Positions 17,233-25,010 of a DNA stretch of 45,060 nt are shown here, piece by piece (the stretch's first letter is position 1; every line of letters begins with the position of its first letter). Location: assembly GCA_002350705.1 (NCBI GenBank), contig DEFH01000025.1, positions 26,367 through 71,426 of the forward strand. Direction: 5' to 3'. Below the pieces are notes generated by a model. It searched no databases. It was not told the origin of the DNA and saw only the letters and a program-made list of their open reading frames with translations. Both the position numbers and the translations under genes were made by a program. Source of the stretch: Ruminococcaceae bacterium UBA2857. GTDB lineage: Bacteria > Bacillota > Clostridia > Oscillospirales > Acutalibacteraceae.

Positions 17233-18411
17233 TTACTCTGTCCTGCTTTTTTTTAATACCTCTGCCAATACGTTTCCCAGCAGATAGCCTGCATACCGGA
17301 CTTCCTCCAGTGTATTCGATTCCGCTCCCATCTCGATTAAAAGAGAACCTGTATTGATATTCATATTATACATGAAATCCGAAAAATTCAGCGGTCTGAC
17401 CATTCCCGGATACATCTCTGCGGCTGTTTTCTGAATCTGCAATGCAAACCGCAGATTATACTCCCAGTCCTTGAAACCTTCCCAGCCATCTTCATTGTAA
17501 CCTGACAAAATCATAATCTGTGCGGCTTTTTTGCCGTTCACGGTGAAAACAGGCTTTGTCTTTTGGGTATCCGTACCGATACCGTCACGGTGTATATCCA
17601 GCGTCACCTTGATAGACGGATATTTTTCAAGATACGACATTACGGTATCATAACTTCTGTCATAGGCTCCGTTATAACTCGGATAGTCATGCAAAGTTGT
17701 ATCATGTATCGTCTTAATGCCTGCCGCATTGAGCTGTTTGGCAATTTCTTCGCCTACCGAACAGATATTCTGTGATGTATCTGTCGTTCTCGGATAAAAG
17801 CTTTCATAAAAATATCCTGTATCATACGTCAGAAAGCTTTCGGATGTATGTGTATGGTAAATCAGTACCTGCGGCTTGTCTGTGTCCTCAATCGCAAAAC
17901 CGAGTCTGCTTTCCAGCTCTTTTTTAATATCAATATCCGTTGATGAAGTATTTTTGATCTGCACATTGCCAAACCCCTGATTGCCCTGTGTAATCGTAAA
18001 CTCATTCACGGGATATTCTTCCTCACCCTCATGCTTTGCCGCATATTCCTGCAATTCTTCTTCGGTAGGCTCAGATGCTTCAAACGTATTTTCTTTCATA
18101 TCGGAATTCTGCTTCTTTTGACTGCTTTCGGAAGAGGATGATGTAATTTGTGAGCTGTCTGCGGTAACGGTGCTGTTTTCCTGTACAGCAGGCTCATCCG
18201 ACTCCTGTACAGGCTCCGATTCCTGTGTACTGCTTTCCGGAACATTTGCCCCCACTGTCGGAAACACCGTTTCCGCTGCCATCAGATTCCAGTCGGAAGG
18301 AAGCTCTGCCTGCCGTAACCTTACGGCTGCACATACAACTGCTGTCAGCACCAATAAACCTGACAGCAGTCCTGCCAATATCTTTTGCAGATGACCGTTT
18401 GTTTTTTTCAT
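17233..18411 (-). CDS. spoIIP: Stage II sporulation protein P
   Basis: Peptidoglycan amidase/endopeptidase of the SpoIIDMP engulfment machine, anchored in the mother-cell membrane and acting on septal peptidoglycan. The 392 residues show an N-terminal transmembrane anchor (about 10-30), a Ser/Glu/Gln-rich linker (about 50-130) and the catalytic SpoIIP domain (about 160-390). Zinc-ligand candidates are in YHTHTSES (His186, Glu191), LDIHRDG (His274) and LLIEMGAES (Glu360). ATG 18411 is chosen because GGGGGAGG lies 7 bases upstream. It follows gpr by 62 bp, the order known from Bacillus subtilis. In model bacilli it is transcribed by SigE and by read-through from gpr; I see no clear SigE site here. 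Confidence 0.96.
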   Translation of the reverse strand: MKKTNGHLQKILAGLLSGLLVLTAVVCAAVRLRQAELPSDWNLMAAETVFPTVGANVPESSTQESEPVQESDEPAVQENSTVTADSSQITSSSSESSQKKQNSDMKENTFEASEPTEEELQEYAAKHEGEEEYPVNEFTITQGNQGFGNVQIKNTSSTDIDIKKELESRLGFAIEDTDKPQVLIYHTHTSESFLTYDTGYFYESFYPRTTDTSQNICSVGEEIAKQLNAAGIKTIHDTTLHDYPSYNGAYDRSYDTVMSYLEKYPSIKVTLDIHRDGIGTDTQKTKPVFTVNGKKAAQIMILSGYNEDGWEGFKDWEYNLRFALQIQKTAAEMYPGMVRPLNFSDFMYNMNINTGSLLIEMGAESNTLEEVRYAGYLLGNVLAEVLKKSRTE

Positions 18412-18473
18412 TCCTTGTCCTCCCCCGTCATTCTTTGCCTTTTCCATTCATCTTTATGCACGGGGAATGTCAT

Positions 18474-19331
18474 TTATGATACCAGTGCTGCCAGCGTATC
18501 AAAGTCATATTCTCTCTGCAAGGCACAATTTACTGCCATTCCTGTCAGTTTAGCCGCCCTCTCTATCAGCAAATCAATTTCTTTCGGAGTGACAATCATT
18601 CCCTCTCCTTTCGGATGGACGGTGGCTTCCTGTCCTGCAAGGTCATACACCAGTGTCACAGCGTCAACCACTGTCGGCACTCCTACCGCAATCACAGGAA
18701 TTCCTATTGTTTTTTCCGATATTTCCTGCCGCCTGTTTCCCACTCCCGAACCGGGAATAATGCCTGTATTGCTGATTTGTACGGTACACCCCAATCTTGA
18801 TAATTCTTTTGCCGCCAACGCATCAATCACGATCAGGACTTTCGGACAAATACTTTTTACTACACTTTTCAAAAGCTCACAAACTTCTATTCCGGTCTGT
18901 CCCAGAACGCCCGGTGCCAACACCGACACCCCTCTCAGTTTTTCCAGGCCTGCAACCCTTGCATACTCTCCCGTAATATGTCTCGTTGCAAGGATATATT
19001 TCATACTTTGCGGTCCCAATGCATCAGGGGTGATTTCCGTATTGCCCAAGCCTGCCGCTAAAGCTTCTCCATGCGGAAGCAAATCGCTGATTTCCTGTGC
19101 AAGACTCTCTATTTCCGCCCTGACATCACGGAAATGATCAGTCAACGGTAATCCCTCTGCGGTAATATATTTTCCTATGGGCTTTCCTAAAAACTGTGCC
19201 GCTTCTTCTGTTTCTATCCTGATTTCCGTAATCGTCAGACTGCCTTTTTTCCTCTCGTTTCTAACAAGTCCTTTCACATTGTATGGATGAAATTCTGCTC
19301 TTTCTATCGCCAGATCTGTTCTGAACTGCAT
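18474..19331 (-). CDS. gpr: Germination protease (SASP-degrading) GPR
   Basis: Aspartate-type (A25) protease made as a zymogen in the forespore and activated late, which degrades small acid-soluble proteins at germination. The 285 residues are shorter than Bacillus GPR (about 370) but in the range of clostridial forms. The N-terminal RTDLAIE motif (about 4-10), shared with the propeptide region and with SASP cleavage sites, is intact, and the core GLGN.EITPDALGP and GLEKLRGVSVLAPGVLGQTGIE segments are present. CGGAGGG precedes the ATG. Upstream is a sequence fitting the forespore promoter consensus. Confidence 0.96.
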   Translation of the reverse strand: MQFRTDLAIERAEFHPYNVKGLVRNERKKGSLTITEIRIETEEAAQFLGKPIGKYITAEGLPLTDHFRDVRAEIESLAQEISDLLPHGEALAAGLGNTEITPDALGPQSMKYILATRHITGEYARVAGLEKLRGVSVLAPGVLGQTGIEVCELLKSVVKSICPKVLIVIDALAAKELSRLGCTVQISNTGIIPGSGVGNRRQEISEKTIGIPVIAVGVPTVVDAVTLVYDLAGQEATVHPKGEGMIVTPKEIDLLIERAAKLTGMAVNCALQREYDFDTLAALVS

Positions 19332-19361
19332 GGCTTTCCCTCCGTATGATTCTGTATCTTT

Positions 19362-19391
19362 CAGTATCGCCCGATTGGAAAAAATTTATTC
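19362..19391 (-). promoter_or_regulatory. Candidate forespore (SigF/SigG) promoter of gpr
   Basis: Read on the minus strand: GAATA (19391-19387), a 15-base spacer and GGCGATACTG (19371-19362). The -10 fits the SigF consensus GGNNANAHTR at every position, the spacing is the consensus 15, and the -35 fits the SigG form GHATR. The predicted start lies about 25 bases before the gpr ATG. In model spore formers gpr is a SigF/SigG gene. Confidence 0.68.
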
Positions 19392-19446
19392 GGCAAACCA
19401 TCAAAAAAATTCGTTTTTGTTTTGTTAAATACGTCAAAAATACTTG

Positions 19447-19475
19447 TTGACAGTCGTTTCTTTGAGAAGTATAAT
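19447..19475 (+). promoter_or_regulatory. Strong SigA promoter of the sugar-binding lipoprotein
   Basis: Perfect consensus TTGACA (19447-19452), 17 bases, TATAAT (19470-19475), 63 bases before the ATG. It is divergent from the gpr promoter. Confidence 0.9.
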
Positions 19476-19538
19476 TAAGACTGTTGAATGATAAAAAATT
19501 GTCAATCGAAATTTTGCCTTGTTTCTTTGGAGGAAATT

Positions 19539-20780
19539 ATGAAAAAATTGGTATCAGCTGCTCTTGTTGCCGCACTTTTGACAACAGTTTTCTCTTTGTC
19601 TGCCTGCAATGATACTTCCGATGTTTCCGAAAGCTCCGTCACTGTAGAAGAAAGCAGTGTACAGCCTGTAGAATCGTCTGCCGAAAGCAGTCAGGAAAGC
19701 AGCAAAAAAGAGGTTTCCAAAACTCCCATTTCCGGCACTCAGATTTCTGAAATGAAATCTTATCTTGACTCCTATCAGAATGTGCCTGAATTTGACTGGA
19801 AAATAGAAGCTATTCATGCGAAATCTGTCACTAACGGTGAAACTATCACACTAATTTGTGATAATTCATCAATTTCTTATAATAAACTGGTGATTCAGCA
19901 ATTCAAGGAAGCCACCAATACTGCCGGCTTTAAAAAAGTTGTGGTTGCCAATACGGACGGTACTTCTGCCTCCGTTGACAAAGCACTGAACACTGCTGTC
20001 AATGACAAAAGCAATGTCATTATCCTATTTGGCGATATTGATAAAGATGCTGTTTCCACCAATATCGAATATGCTCAGGCAAACGGTATTGAAGTCATTT
20101 CCGCAGGCTGTATCGGTGTCGGTCAGCAGGATCACTTTGTTGATTATACCATGCCTGTGAATTATCAGCTTCTCGGAAAATGCCTTGCCGACTGGACTAT
20201 CGTACAAAAAAGCGGCAGTGCGAATGTATTGGCTGTCAACTGCACGGACTCTCACCTGTCCAATACAGTTGCCACCGGCTTTCAGAATGAGTTTGACAAA
20301 TACATCTCCAATCTGACAGGCTACTGTACCGGCATCAATGCCGCTTCCTCTGAAATTGACAATGGTCTTGCCAATAAAATCAAGAAGGCTTTGCAGGATG
20401 ATCCTAATCTGAATTACGTGGTTGTTTTCAGTGACGGCATGATCAATGATGCGGTCAGTGCCGTAAGTCAGCTTTCCAAAAAAATCCCTGTGATTGCCAC
20501 AGGCGGCTCGGATGATGCTTTTACTGCCGCCAGAAACGGCAGTCTGGAAATGCTGGCCGCTCAGAGTTTTGAGTGGACCGCCTACGGCATGACGGACTAT
20601 GCCATGAAAGTGATGGCAAAGGCATCTCTCCCCAAGGAACAGTATCTGCCTTTCCGCATAATTACTCCCGAAAGCATAGCCAATGATATTAATCGTTTCG
20701 GCGGTCTTTCCGGCAACTTTAATTTAATCTGCTTCGGCTCTTATTTTGAAAACGGCTATTCCTACACATGGCAGGGATAA
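19539..20780 (+). CDS. Sugar-type ABC transporter substrate-binding lipoprotein (orphan)
   Basis: Predicted lipoprotein of 413 residues in the periplasmic-binding-protein family 4 fold (RbsB/LacI-like). A signal peptide ends in the lipobox LSAC (Cys about 23), followed by a Ser/Glu/Val-rich linker (about 25-65). The two-lobed binding domain has GETITLICDNSSISYNKLVIQQF at its start, SVDKALNTAVNDKSNVIILFGD in lobe 1 and VVVFSDGMINDAVSAVSQL/IPVIATGGSDDA in the hinge and lobe 2. ATG 19539 has GGAGG 5 bases upstream and gives the signal peptide; the longer reading does not. No ABC ATPase or permease is adjacent, so it either serves a distant transporter or acts as a sensor. The ligand is unknown. 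Confidence 0.88.
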   Translation: MKKLVSAALVAALLTTVFSLSACNDTSDVSESSVTVEESSVQPVESSAESSQESSKKEVSKTPISGTQISEMKSYLDSYQNVPEFDWKIEAIHAKSVTNGETITLICDNSSISYNKLVIQQFKEATNTAGFKKVVVANTDGTSASVDKALNTAVNDKSNVIILFGDIDKDAVSTNIEYAQANGIEVISAGCIGVGQQDHFVDYTMPVNYQLLGKCLADWTIVQKSGSANVLAVNCTDSHLSNTVATGFQNEFDKYISNLTGYCTGINAASSEIDNGLANKIKKALQDDPNLNYVVVFSDGMINDAVSAVSQLSKKIPVIATGGSDDAFTAARNGSLEMLAAQSFEWTAYGMTDYAMKVMAKASLPKEQYLPFRIITPESIANDINRFGGLSGNFNLICFGSYFENGYSYTWQG

Positions 20781-20802
20781 GCTTCCCTTTCCGAACAAAT
20801 AT

Positions 20803-20851
20803 AAAAAAACCGTCTGACACAGGATTGATACTTGTATCAGACGGTTTTTTT
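20803..20851. terminator. Bidirectional terminator between the binding protein and the CarD-like gene
   Basis: Arms of 19 bases (20803-20821 and 20833-20851) have A7 on one side and T7 on the other. One position pairs as a G-U wobble only on the minus strand. The hairpin lies between convergent genes. Confidence 0.92.
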
Positions 20852-20860
20852 GTGCTATTT

Positions 20861-21388
20861 TTAAATGCGGTCTGTCTTCTTTATGGACGGAACAATCTGC
20901 TGTGTGATAAATTCTGCCACTTCGTCAGGACTGATGTGCAGAACTGCGGCAAATTCATCATGCAGGAGTTTTTCTGCCTGTTTGAGAAAAACTTCGTCAC
21001 ACTGATGAAGTTTTCTGCCGGCAGACTGGCGTGAGCGTTTGCGAAGCCAGAGCGTTTTGATAAGCTGTACCAGCTTTTTTCTGTCACCCTCACGGATAAT
21101 ATTCTGATAAACCTGTTTCCGTTCATTTTCGTCATCTATCCAGATGGTGTCCTCCTGAGGAATGCCATGCACAAGCTCATATATTTCCTCCGATGACATC
21201 ACGGAACGCATTTTTGACAATACTGTTTTGTTATTTCTTGGTACAAACAATGTGGATTTTTCATCATACACAGGCTTCAGAATCCAGTATTCTATCAGAT
21301 CACCTTCCATATCCTTTTCGTCGATGCCTGTGATTGTACAAACACCATCCGTACCATACAATACCATATCTCCTATATGAAACATCAC
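20861..21388 (-). CDS. CarD-like transcriptional regulator
   Basis: CarD/TRCF-RID family protein (175 residues) of the kind that binds the RNA polymerase beta subunit and affects open-complex formation. The N-terminal RNA-polymerase-interacting domain (about 1-60) carries FHIGDMVLYGTDGVCTITGI and LKPVYDEKSTLFVPRNN. The rest is helical and basic, with the KRSRQSAGRKLHQCDEVFLKQAEKLLHDEFA segment expected of the CarD DNA-binding half. The start is either GTG 21388 (GGAG 8 bases upstream) or ATG 21385 (11 bases upstream); the proteins differ by one Met. It follows the Cys-containing small protein by about 20 bp and is probably co-transcribed with it. Confidence 0.88.
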   Translation of the reverse strand: MMFHIGDMVLYGTDGVCTITGIDEKDMEGDLIEYWILKPVYDEKSTLFVPRNNKTVLSKMRSVMSSEEIYELVHGIPQEDTIWIDDENERKQVYQNIIREGDRKKLVQLIKTLWLRKRSRQSAGRKLHQCDEVFLKQAEKLLHDEFAAVLHISPDEVAEFITQQIVPSIKKTDRI

Positions 21389-21408
21389 ACATTCATCTCC
21401 TTTTTCTG

Positions 21409-21645
21409 TTACCAGGGTTTCTTTCCTCCGTAGTAGGCCCGTGAAATTTTCTGCTGCTGTTCGGGACTGATGGTATTCAGATGTTCACGCCACTTCTGCT
21501 GAGAGACTTTGTATTCCGAGTCGGAGCACCTGAACGGACATTCAACACCGCGACATTTTCTCACGTTCAATATGGAGCATTTCAGATTTTCACTCAAGTA
21601 AATGCACTGCGGAAGATCAAGCGAATAAAATTCATTTCGATTCAT
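21409..21645 (-). CDS. Small Cys-containing protein of unknown function
   Basis: Not recognised. The 78 residues contain five cysteines at positions 14, 23, 31, 36 and 40 (spacing C-x8-C-x7-C-x4-C-x3-C), which could bind zinc or a metal cluster. A basic helical tail follows (SQQKWREHLNTISPEQQQKISRAYYGGKKPW). It has no membrane segment or signal. The ATG at 21645 follows a GGGGGGTAGG stretch; a TTG one codon earlier is less likely. It has its own promoter and leads directly into the CarD-like gene, so the pair may form a small regulatory operon. Confidence 0.75.
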   Translation of the reverse strand: MNRNEFYSLDLPQCIYLSENLKCSILNVRKCRGVECPFRCSDSEYKVSQQKWREHLNTISPEQQQKISRAYYGGKKPW

Positions 21646-21667
21646 CAAAGCCTACCCCCCTGTACCT

Positions 21668-21697
21668 ATTATAATACTTTGAAAGAAAAATTGTCAT
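21668..21697 (-). promoter_or_regulatory. Promoter of the Cys-containing protein/CarD-like operon
   Basis: Minus strand: ATGACA (21697-21692), 18-base spacer, TATAAT (21673-21668), 23 bases from the ATG. Confidence 0.65.
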
Positions 21698-21736
21698 AGT
21701 CAGATATACCAAAGTTTCAGGCCGTGTACGTCGTGC

Positions 21737-21785
21737 AAAAATACCTGTTCTCCTGTGAACAATACACAGAAAAACAGGTATTTTT
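21737..21785 (-). terminator. Terminator after the asnB/membrane protein operon
   Basis: A 13-bp outer stem (AAAAATACCTGTT with its complement) and inner CTGTG/CACAG pairing form a hairpin. It begins directly after the minus-strand stop (21786) and is followed by a U run. Confidence 0.88.
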
Positions 21786-22502
21786 TTAGACATAAATATA
21801 GATAACCCTGTAAGAAGCAGTAAACAATCCTGCAATTACCAGCACTACCAGAATCACGCCAATCGCCACAGGCACCGCCTGCAGCAATGTAATGATAATC
21901 ACAAATGCCAGCACAAAACTGATGATATTTGCTCCCAGTACGGCTATCATGTGCGGAACAGCTCCGATAAAGCCTGCACTGAGAAAAGAATCAAAAATCA
22001 AGAATATCGTGGATGCCAGTATCAGAAAATATGTTCCCTGCGTGATCCACTGAAACGGATTGTAGCCCTCTCCCGTCAGGCTGAAAGTCTGTATGGAAAA
22101 TTCCGCCTGTGAGAAAAATAACATACAGATGATTCTCAGAAACAAGTACGCAAAGAATACCATTCCGGGAAGCAGTCGCAATATCCAGTAATCTTCAAAG
22201 GGACTTTCGCCAACGTGTTCTTCCAAAAACTGTCCTCCGGGCAGCATCCGGATATGTTCATCCAGTTTACACGCAAGCGGCAGCAGCAGAACGATCAATG
22301 TCATGATTCCTGCCACCAATAATTTTGTACCGAAATCCGTATCCATATACCATTGCTGTTTTTCCAGAAGCCATTGAGAAAACTGTTCAAATCCCTCAGG
22401 CGGCTCATTATCGGCAATAAACCAGGCTAATTTCTCCATCAGCCATGCCGCTCCGCCAATACTTGCAAGAACGGTTATCGGATACCATAATATTTTCAGC
22501 AT
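21786..22502 (-). CDS. Polytopic membrane protein of unknown function downstream of asnB
   Basis: Not recognised. The 238 residues hold about six hydrophobic segments: roughly 3-29, 63-82, 108-131, 156-178, 186-208 and 212-233. A non-membrane stretch at about 30-60 is rich in aromatic residues (PPEGFEQFSQWLLEKQQWYMDTDFG). No transporter motif is visible. It starts 33 bp after the asnB stop on the same strand and ends at a terminator, so it is probably the second gene of an asnB operon. The ATG follows a GGGCAGGAATG-type site. Confidence 0.82.
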   Translation of the reverse strand: MLKILWYPITVLASIGGAAWLMEKLAWFIADNEPPEGFEQFSQWLLEKQQWYMDTDFGTKLLVAGIMTLIVLLLPLACKLDEHIRMLPGGQFLEEHVGESPFEDYWILRLLPGMVFFAYLFLRIICMLFFSQAEFSIQTFSLTGEGYNPFQWITQGTYFLILASTIFLIFDSFLSAGFIGAVPHMIAVLGANIISFVLAFVIIITLLQAVPVAIGVILVVLVIAGLFTASYRVIYIYV

Positions 22503-22535
22503 TTTACATTCCTGCCCTTTCAGTATCGTGAAAAA

Positions 22536-24416
22536 TTATACTTCATTGGACGGCTTTGTTACACCGTCAGGACGATTGATTTTGGAATCATCTCCGAAAT
22601 AGATATTGTACCATACCAAAAAGACATAGATTGTCCAGACTTTACGGCTGTTGTCCTCCTTGCCGTTGAAGTGGTCGTCAAGATAGGACACAATCAAATC
22701 TGTATTGAAAAATTTCCGTGCTGTTTCGGACTGAAACATTGCTTTTACAGTATTGTAGTATTTTTCATCCTTGAGCCATACTCTTGTCGGGACAGGGAAA
22801 CCCAGTTTTTTCTTCTGAGCAGTGGCTTTCGGCAGATGACGGAGTGCCGCCTGACGCATCGCATATTTTGTAGTACCTTTGGCAATACGGTATTTTGTCG
22901 GAATGGTACGGGCTACTTTCCAGACCTCTTTGTCAAGGAACGGCACACGCAGTTCCAGAGAGTTTGCCATACTCATACGATCGGCTTTCAGGAGAATATC
23001 TCCTACCATCCACAGATTGATATCCAGATACTGCATTTTTGTCACTTCATCATAGTTTTTCACTCTGTCATAGAAGTTTTTGCACAGATCCTGCGGACGG
23101 GTGACAATGGAATTGTCTTTGAGAATCTGTTTTTTCTCGACATCATCATACATGAAAGCATTTCCGATAAATTTATCCTCTGTTTTTCTGGCACCACGCA
23201 GAATATATCCTCTGCCCTTGATATGCGGCCACTTTTTGGCGGCTTTCGCAAGAGAATAACGCATTTTCTGCGGAATGACTTTCTGATAGAATTTGAACAC
23301 ATGAGGCTCATTGTATACGGTATAACCGCCAAACAATTCGTCTGCACCCTCTCCCGAAAGCACTACCTTGACATATTGGCTGGCAAGGTTACACACAAAA
23401 TACAGTGCAATGCAAGACGGATCGGCTAACGGCTGGTCCATGTGATACTGTACTTTCGGCACGGTTGACCAAAACTCTTCCGAACCAATCAAATGAGTGT
23501 GATGATCGACACCGATTTCTTTGGAAAGATTCTCCGCCCAACTGATTTCATTGTAGCGTTCACCGAAATCAAAGCCCACTGTAAAGGTTTTCTGGTCGGC
23601 AAAATAAGTCGATACATAACTCGAATCCACACCGCTTGACAGGAAACATCCTACTTCCACATCACTGATTTTATGGACATTGACAGAATTTTCAAAGGCT
23701 TTTTCGATATTATCAATGGCATCTTCGATTTTCAGAGCATTGTCAGGCTCAAACGTGGCTTCAAAATATCTTGTTGTCTTGACTTTTCCGTCACGGTACC
23801 ACATATAATGTCCCGGCAGTAAGCAATAAATACCCTCAAAAAACGTCTCAGGGGGAACGACATACTGGAACGACAAATAATTATCCAGTGCTTTGTAATT
23901 AAATTTCTTTTTGTATTTCGGAAACTCCAGAATACTCTTGATCTCCGATGCATACACCAACTCTCCGTCAACAATCGCATAATGCATGGGCTTGATACCA
24001 AAGAAATCTCTTGCAATAAAAATAGATTTGTCTTTTTGATTGTATATGGCAAAGCCAAACATACCACGCAGTCTGTTTAACAGCTTCTCGCCCCATTCTT
24101 CAAAACCATGTACCAATACTTCGGAATCGGCATGGGTATAGAATTTGTGTCCCAGTTCCATCAGTTCTTTTCTCAAATCCCGATAATTGTAAATCTCACC
24201 GTTAAACATCAGAACAAGACTTTTATCCTCGTTGTAGATCGGCTGATGACCGCTGTCAAGGTCAATAATGCTCAAACGGCGGAAACCCATAGAAATACTG
24301 TCATCTTTATAATAGCCCACACTGTCGGGACCTCTGTGAGTGATCACATCCGTCATATTTTCAAGCACCTGATCTCTGTCAATGATCTCGCCTGTAAATC
24401 CGCACAATCCGCACAT
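22536..24416 (-). CDS. asnB: Asparagine synthase (glutamine-hydrolysing)
   Basis: Makes asparagine from aspartate, ATP and glutamine. The true start is ATG 24416, because the class II amidotransferase needs Cys2: the protein begins MCGLCGFTGE. The upstream 69 codons of the longer ORF are not protein-like. The N-terminal glutaminase domain (about 1-190) includes THRGPDS, LSIIDL and MFNGEIYNY. The synthetase domain (about 210-600) has the PP-loop SSGVDSS (about 260-266) and GEGADELFGGY. The length of 626 residues fits the family. A weak GGAAGA site precedes the ATG. No T-box precedes it. Confidence 0.97.
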   Translation of the reverse strand: MCGLCGFTGEIIDRDQVLENMTDVITHRGPDSVGYYKDDSISMGFRRLSIIDLDSGHQPIYNEDKSLVLMFNGEIYNYRDLRKELMELGHKFYTHADSEVLVHGFEEWGEKLLNRLRGMFGFAIYNQKDKSIFIARDFFGIKPMHYAIVDGELVYASEIKSILEFPKYKKKFNYKALDNYLSFQYVVPPETFFEGIYCLLPGHYMWYRDGKVKTTRYFEATFEPDNALKIEDAIDNIEKAFENSVNVHKISDVEVGCFLSSGVDSSYVSTYFADQKTFTVGFDFGERYNEISWAENLSKEIGVDHHTHLIGSEEFWSTVPKVQYHMDQPLADPSCIALYFVCNLASQYVKVVLSGEGADELFGGYTVYNEPHVFKFYQKVIPQKMRYSLAKAAKKWPHIKGRGYILRGARKTEDKFIGNAFMYDDVEKKQILKDNSIVTRPQDLCKNFYDRVKNYDEVTKMQYLDINLWMVGDILLKADRMSMANSLELRVPFLDKEVWKVARTIPTKYRIAKGTTKYAMRQAALRHLPKATAQKKKLGFPVPTRVWLKDEKYYNTVKAMFQSETARKFFNTDLIVSYLDDHFNGKEDNSRKVWTIYVFLVWYNIYFGDDSKINRPDGVTKPSNEV

Positions 24417-24453
24417 ATCTTCCAATCCCCTTTTTTCTTTAAGATACATATCA

Positions 24454-24482
24454 ATTTTAGCACAATCATTTCTGACTTGCAA
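24454..24482 (-). promoter_or_regulatory. Promoter of asnB
   Basis: Minus strand: TTGCAA (24482-24477), 17-base spacer, TAAAAT (24459-24454). The start would lie about 30 bases before the asnB ATG. Confidence 0.65.
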
Positions 24483-24560
24483 CCGAAAAAAAAAACGAAA
24501 TGCATATTTTCCGAATTCGTCATTTTTTACATCAAAACACGGAATAATATGTATCATTCC

Positions 24561-24607
24561 CACAAATACAGCCGACAATCCTTTCAAAAAAAGACTGTCG
24601 GCTATAT
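24561..24607. repeat. Hairpin repeat copy A (left boundary of XRE module)
   Basis: This 47-bp sequence recurs at 25695-25740 in the same orientation with one extra A and one A/G difference. Each copy folds: about 10 bp of outer stem (copy A has one mismatch) around GCCGACA/TGTCGGC, with further pairing of the A-rich and T-rich centre. It could terminate the minus-strand XRE gene that stops at 24623. Confidence 0.85.
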
Positions 24608-24622
24608 TCGCAATGAAATGCA

Positions 24623-24880
24623 TTAATCAATATTTTTGAAATCCATTAACCTGTAAGGCTCAATATTAAGGGCATCAGCCAAATCAAACAATAATTCCAA
24701 AGAGAATGTTTTAACAATATTGGGAGCCTCTATGGAACTCAGATGAGAACGGCTGATTCCTGCTTTTTCTGCCAATTCTTCCTGCGTGAGATTTCTTAAC
24801 TTTCTGAAATAAGAAATATTCAACCCCAATTCTACATAACGCTGAATATTTTTATATGCTATCTGTTTTGCTCTTGACAT
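24623..24880 (-). CDS. XRE-family transcriptional regulator
   Basis: Small DNA-binding regulator with a Cro/cI-type helix-turn-helix. In the 85-residue form, the domain spans about 22-80 (ISYFRKLRNLTQEELAEKAGISRSHLSSIEAP), with the recognition helix around SRSHLSSIE. There is no sensor domain. I take ATG 24880 because a GGGTGAT stretch precedes it; the -10-like TATAAT at 24904-24899 would put transcription start close to the alternative ATG 24892. It is divergent from the 201-residue membrane protein gene, with palindromes in the shared region, and probably regulates it and itself. Confidence 0.88.
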   Translation of the reverse strand: MSRAKQIAYKNIQRYVELGLNISYFRKLRNLTQEELAEKAGISRSHLSSIEAPNIVKTFSLELLFDLADALNIEPYRLMDFKNID

Positions 24881-24931
24881 AATATCACCCATAAAAAGAT
24901 TATACCAATTATAAAAAAGTATAAACTAATT

Positions 24932-24965
24932 AATAGAAAACTATTGCTTTTTATTAAAAAGCAAT
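24932..24965. promoter_or_regulatory. Candidate operator between XRE gene and 201-residue protein gene
   Basis: Two adjoining inverted repeats: AATAG-AAAA-CTATT (24932-24945) and a 10-bp perfect repeat ATTGCTTTTT-ATT-AAAAAGCAAT (24943-24965). The second covers the -35 and much of the spacer of the rightward promoter, as expected of a repressor site. Confidence 0.6.
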
Positions 24966-24972
24966 GTATAAT
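24944..24972 (+). promoter_or_regulatory. Promoter of the 201-residue protein gene
   Basis: TTGCTT (24944-24949), 17 bases and TATAAT (24967-24972), 38 bases before the ATG. It overlaps the 10-bp palindrome. Confidence 0.72.
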
Positions 24973-25010
24973 AAAGGTGAAAAAATCATTGATATAAGGA
25001 GTATATTGAA

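Noticed and set aside
22671..23429. 252-codon plus-strand ORF opposite asnB
   Set aside because: Antisense shadow of conserved asnB coding sequence; Phe, His and Cys content is not protein-like.
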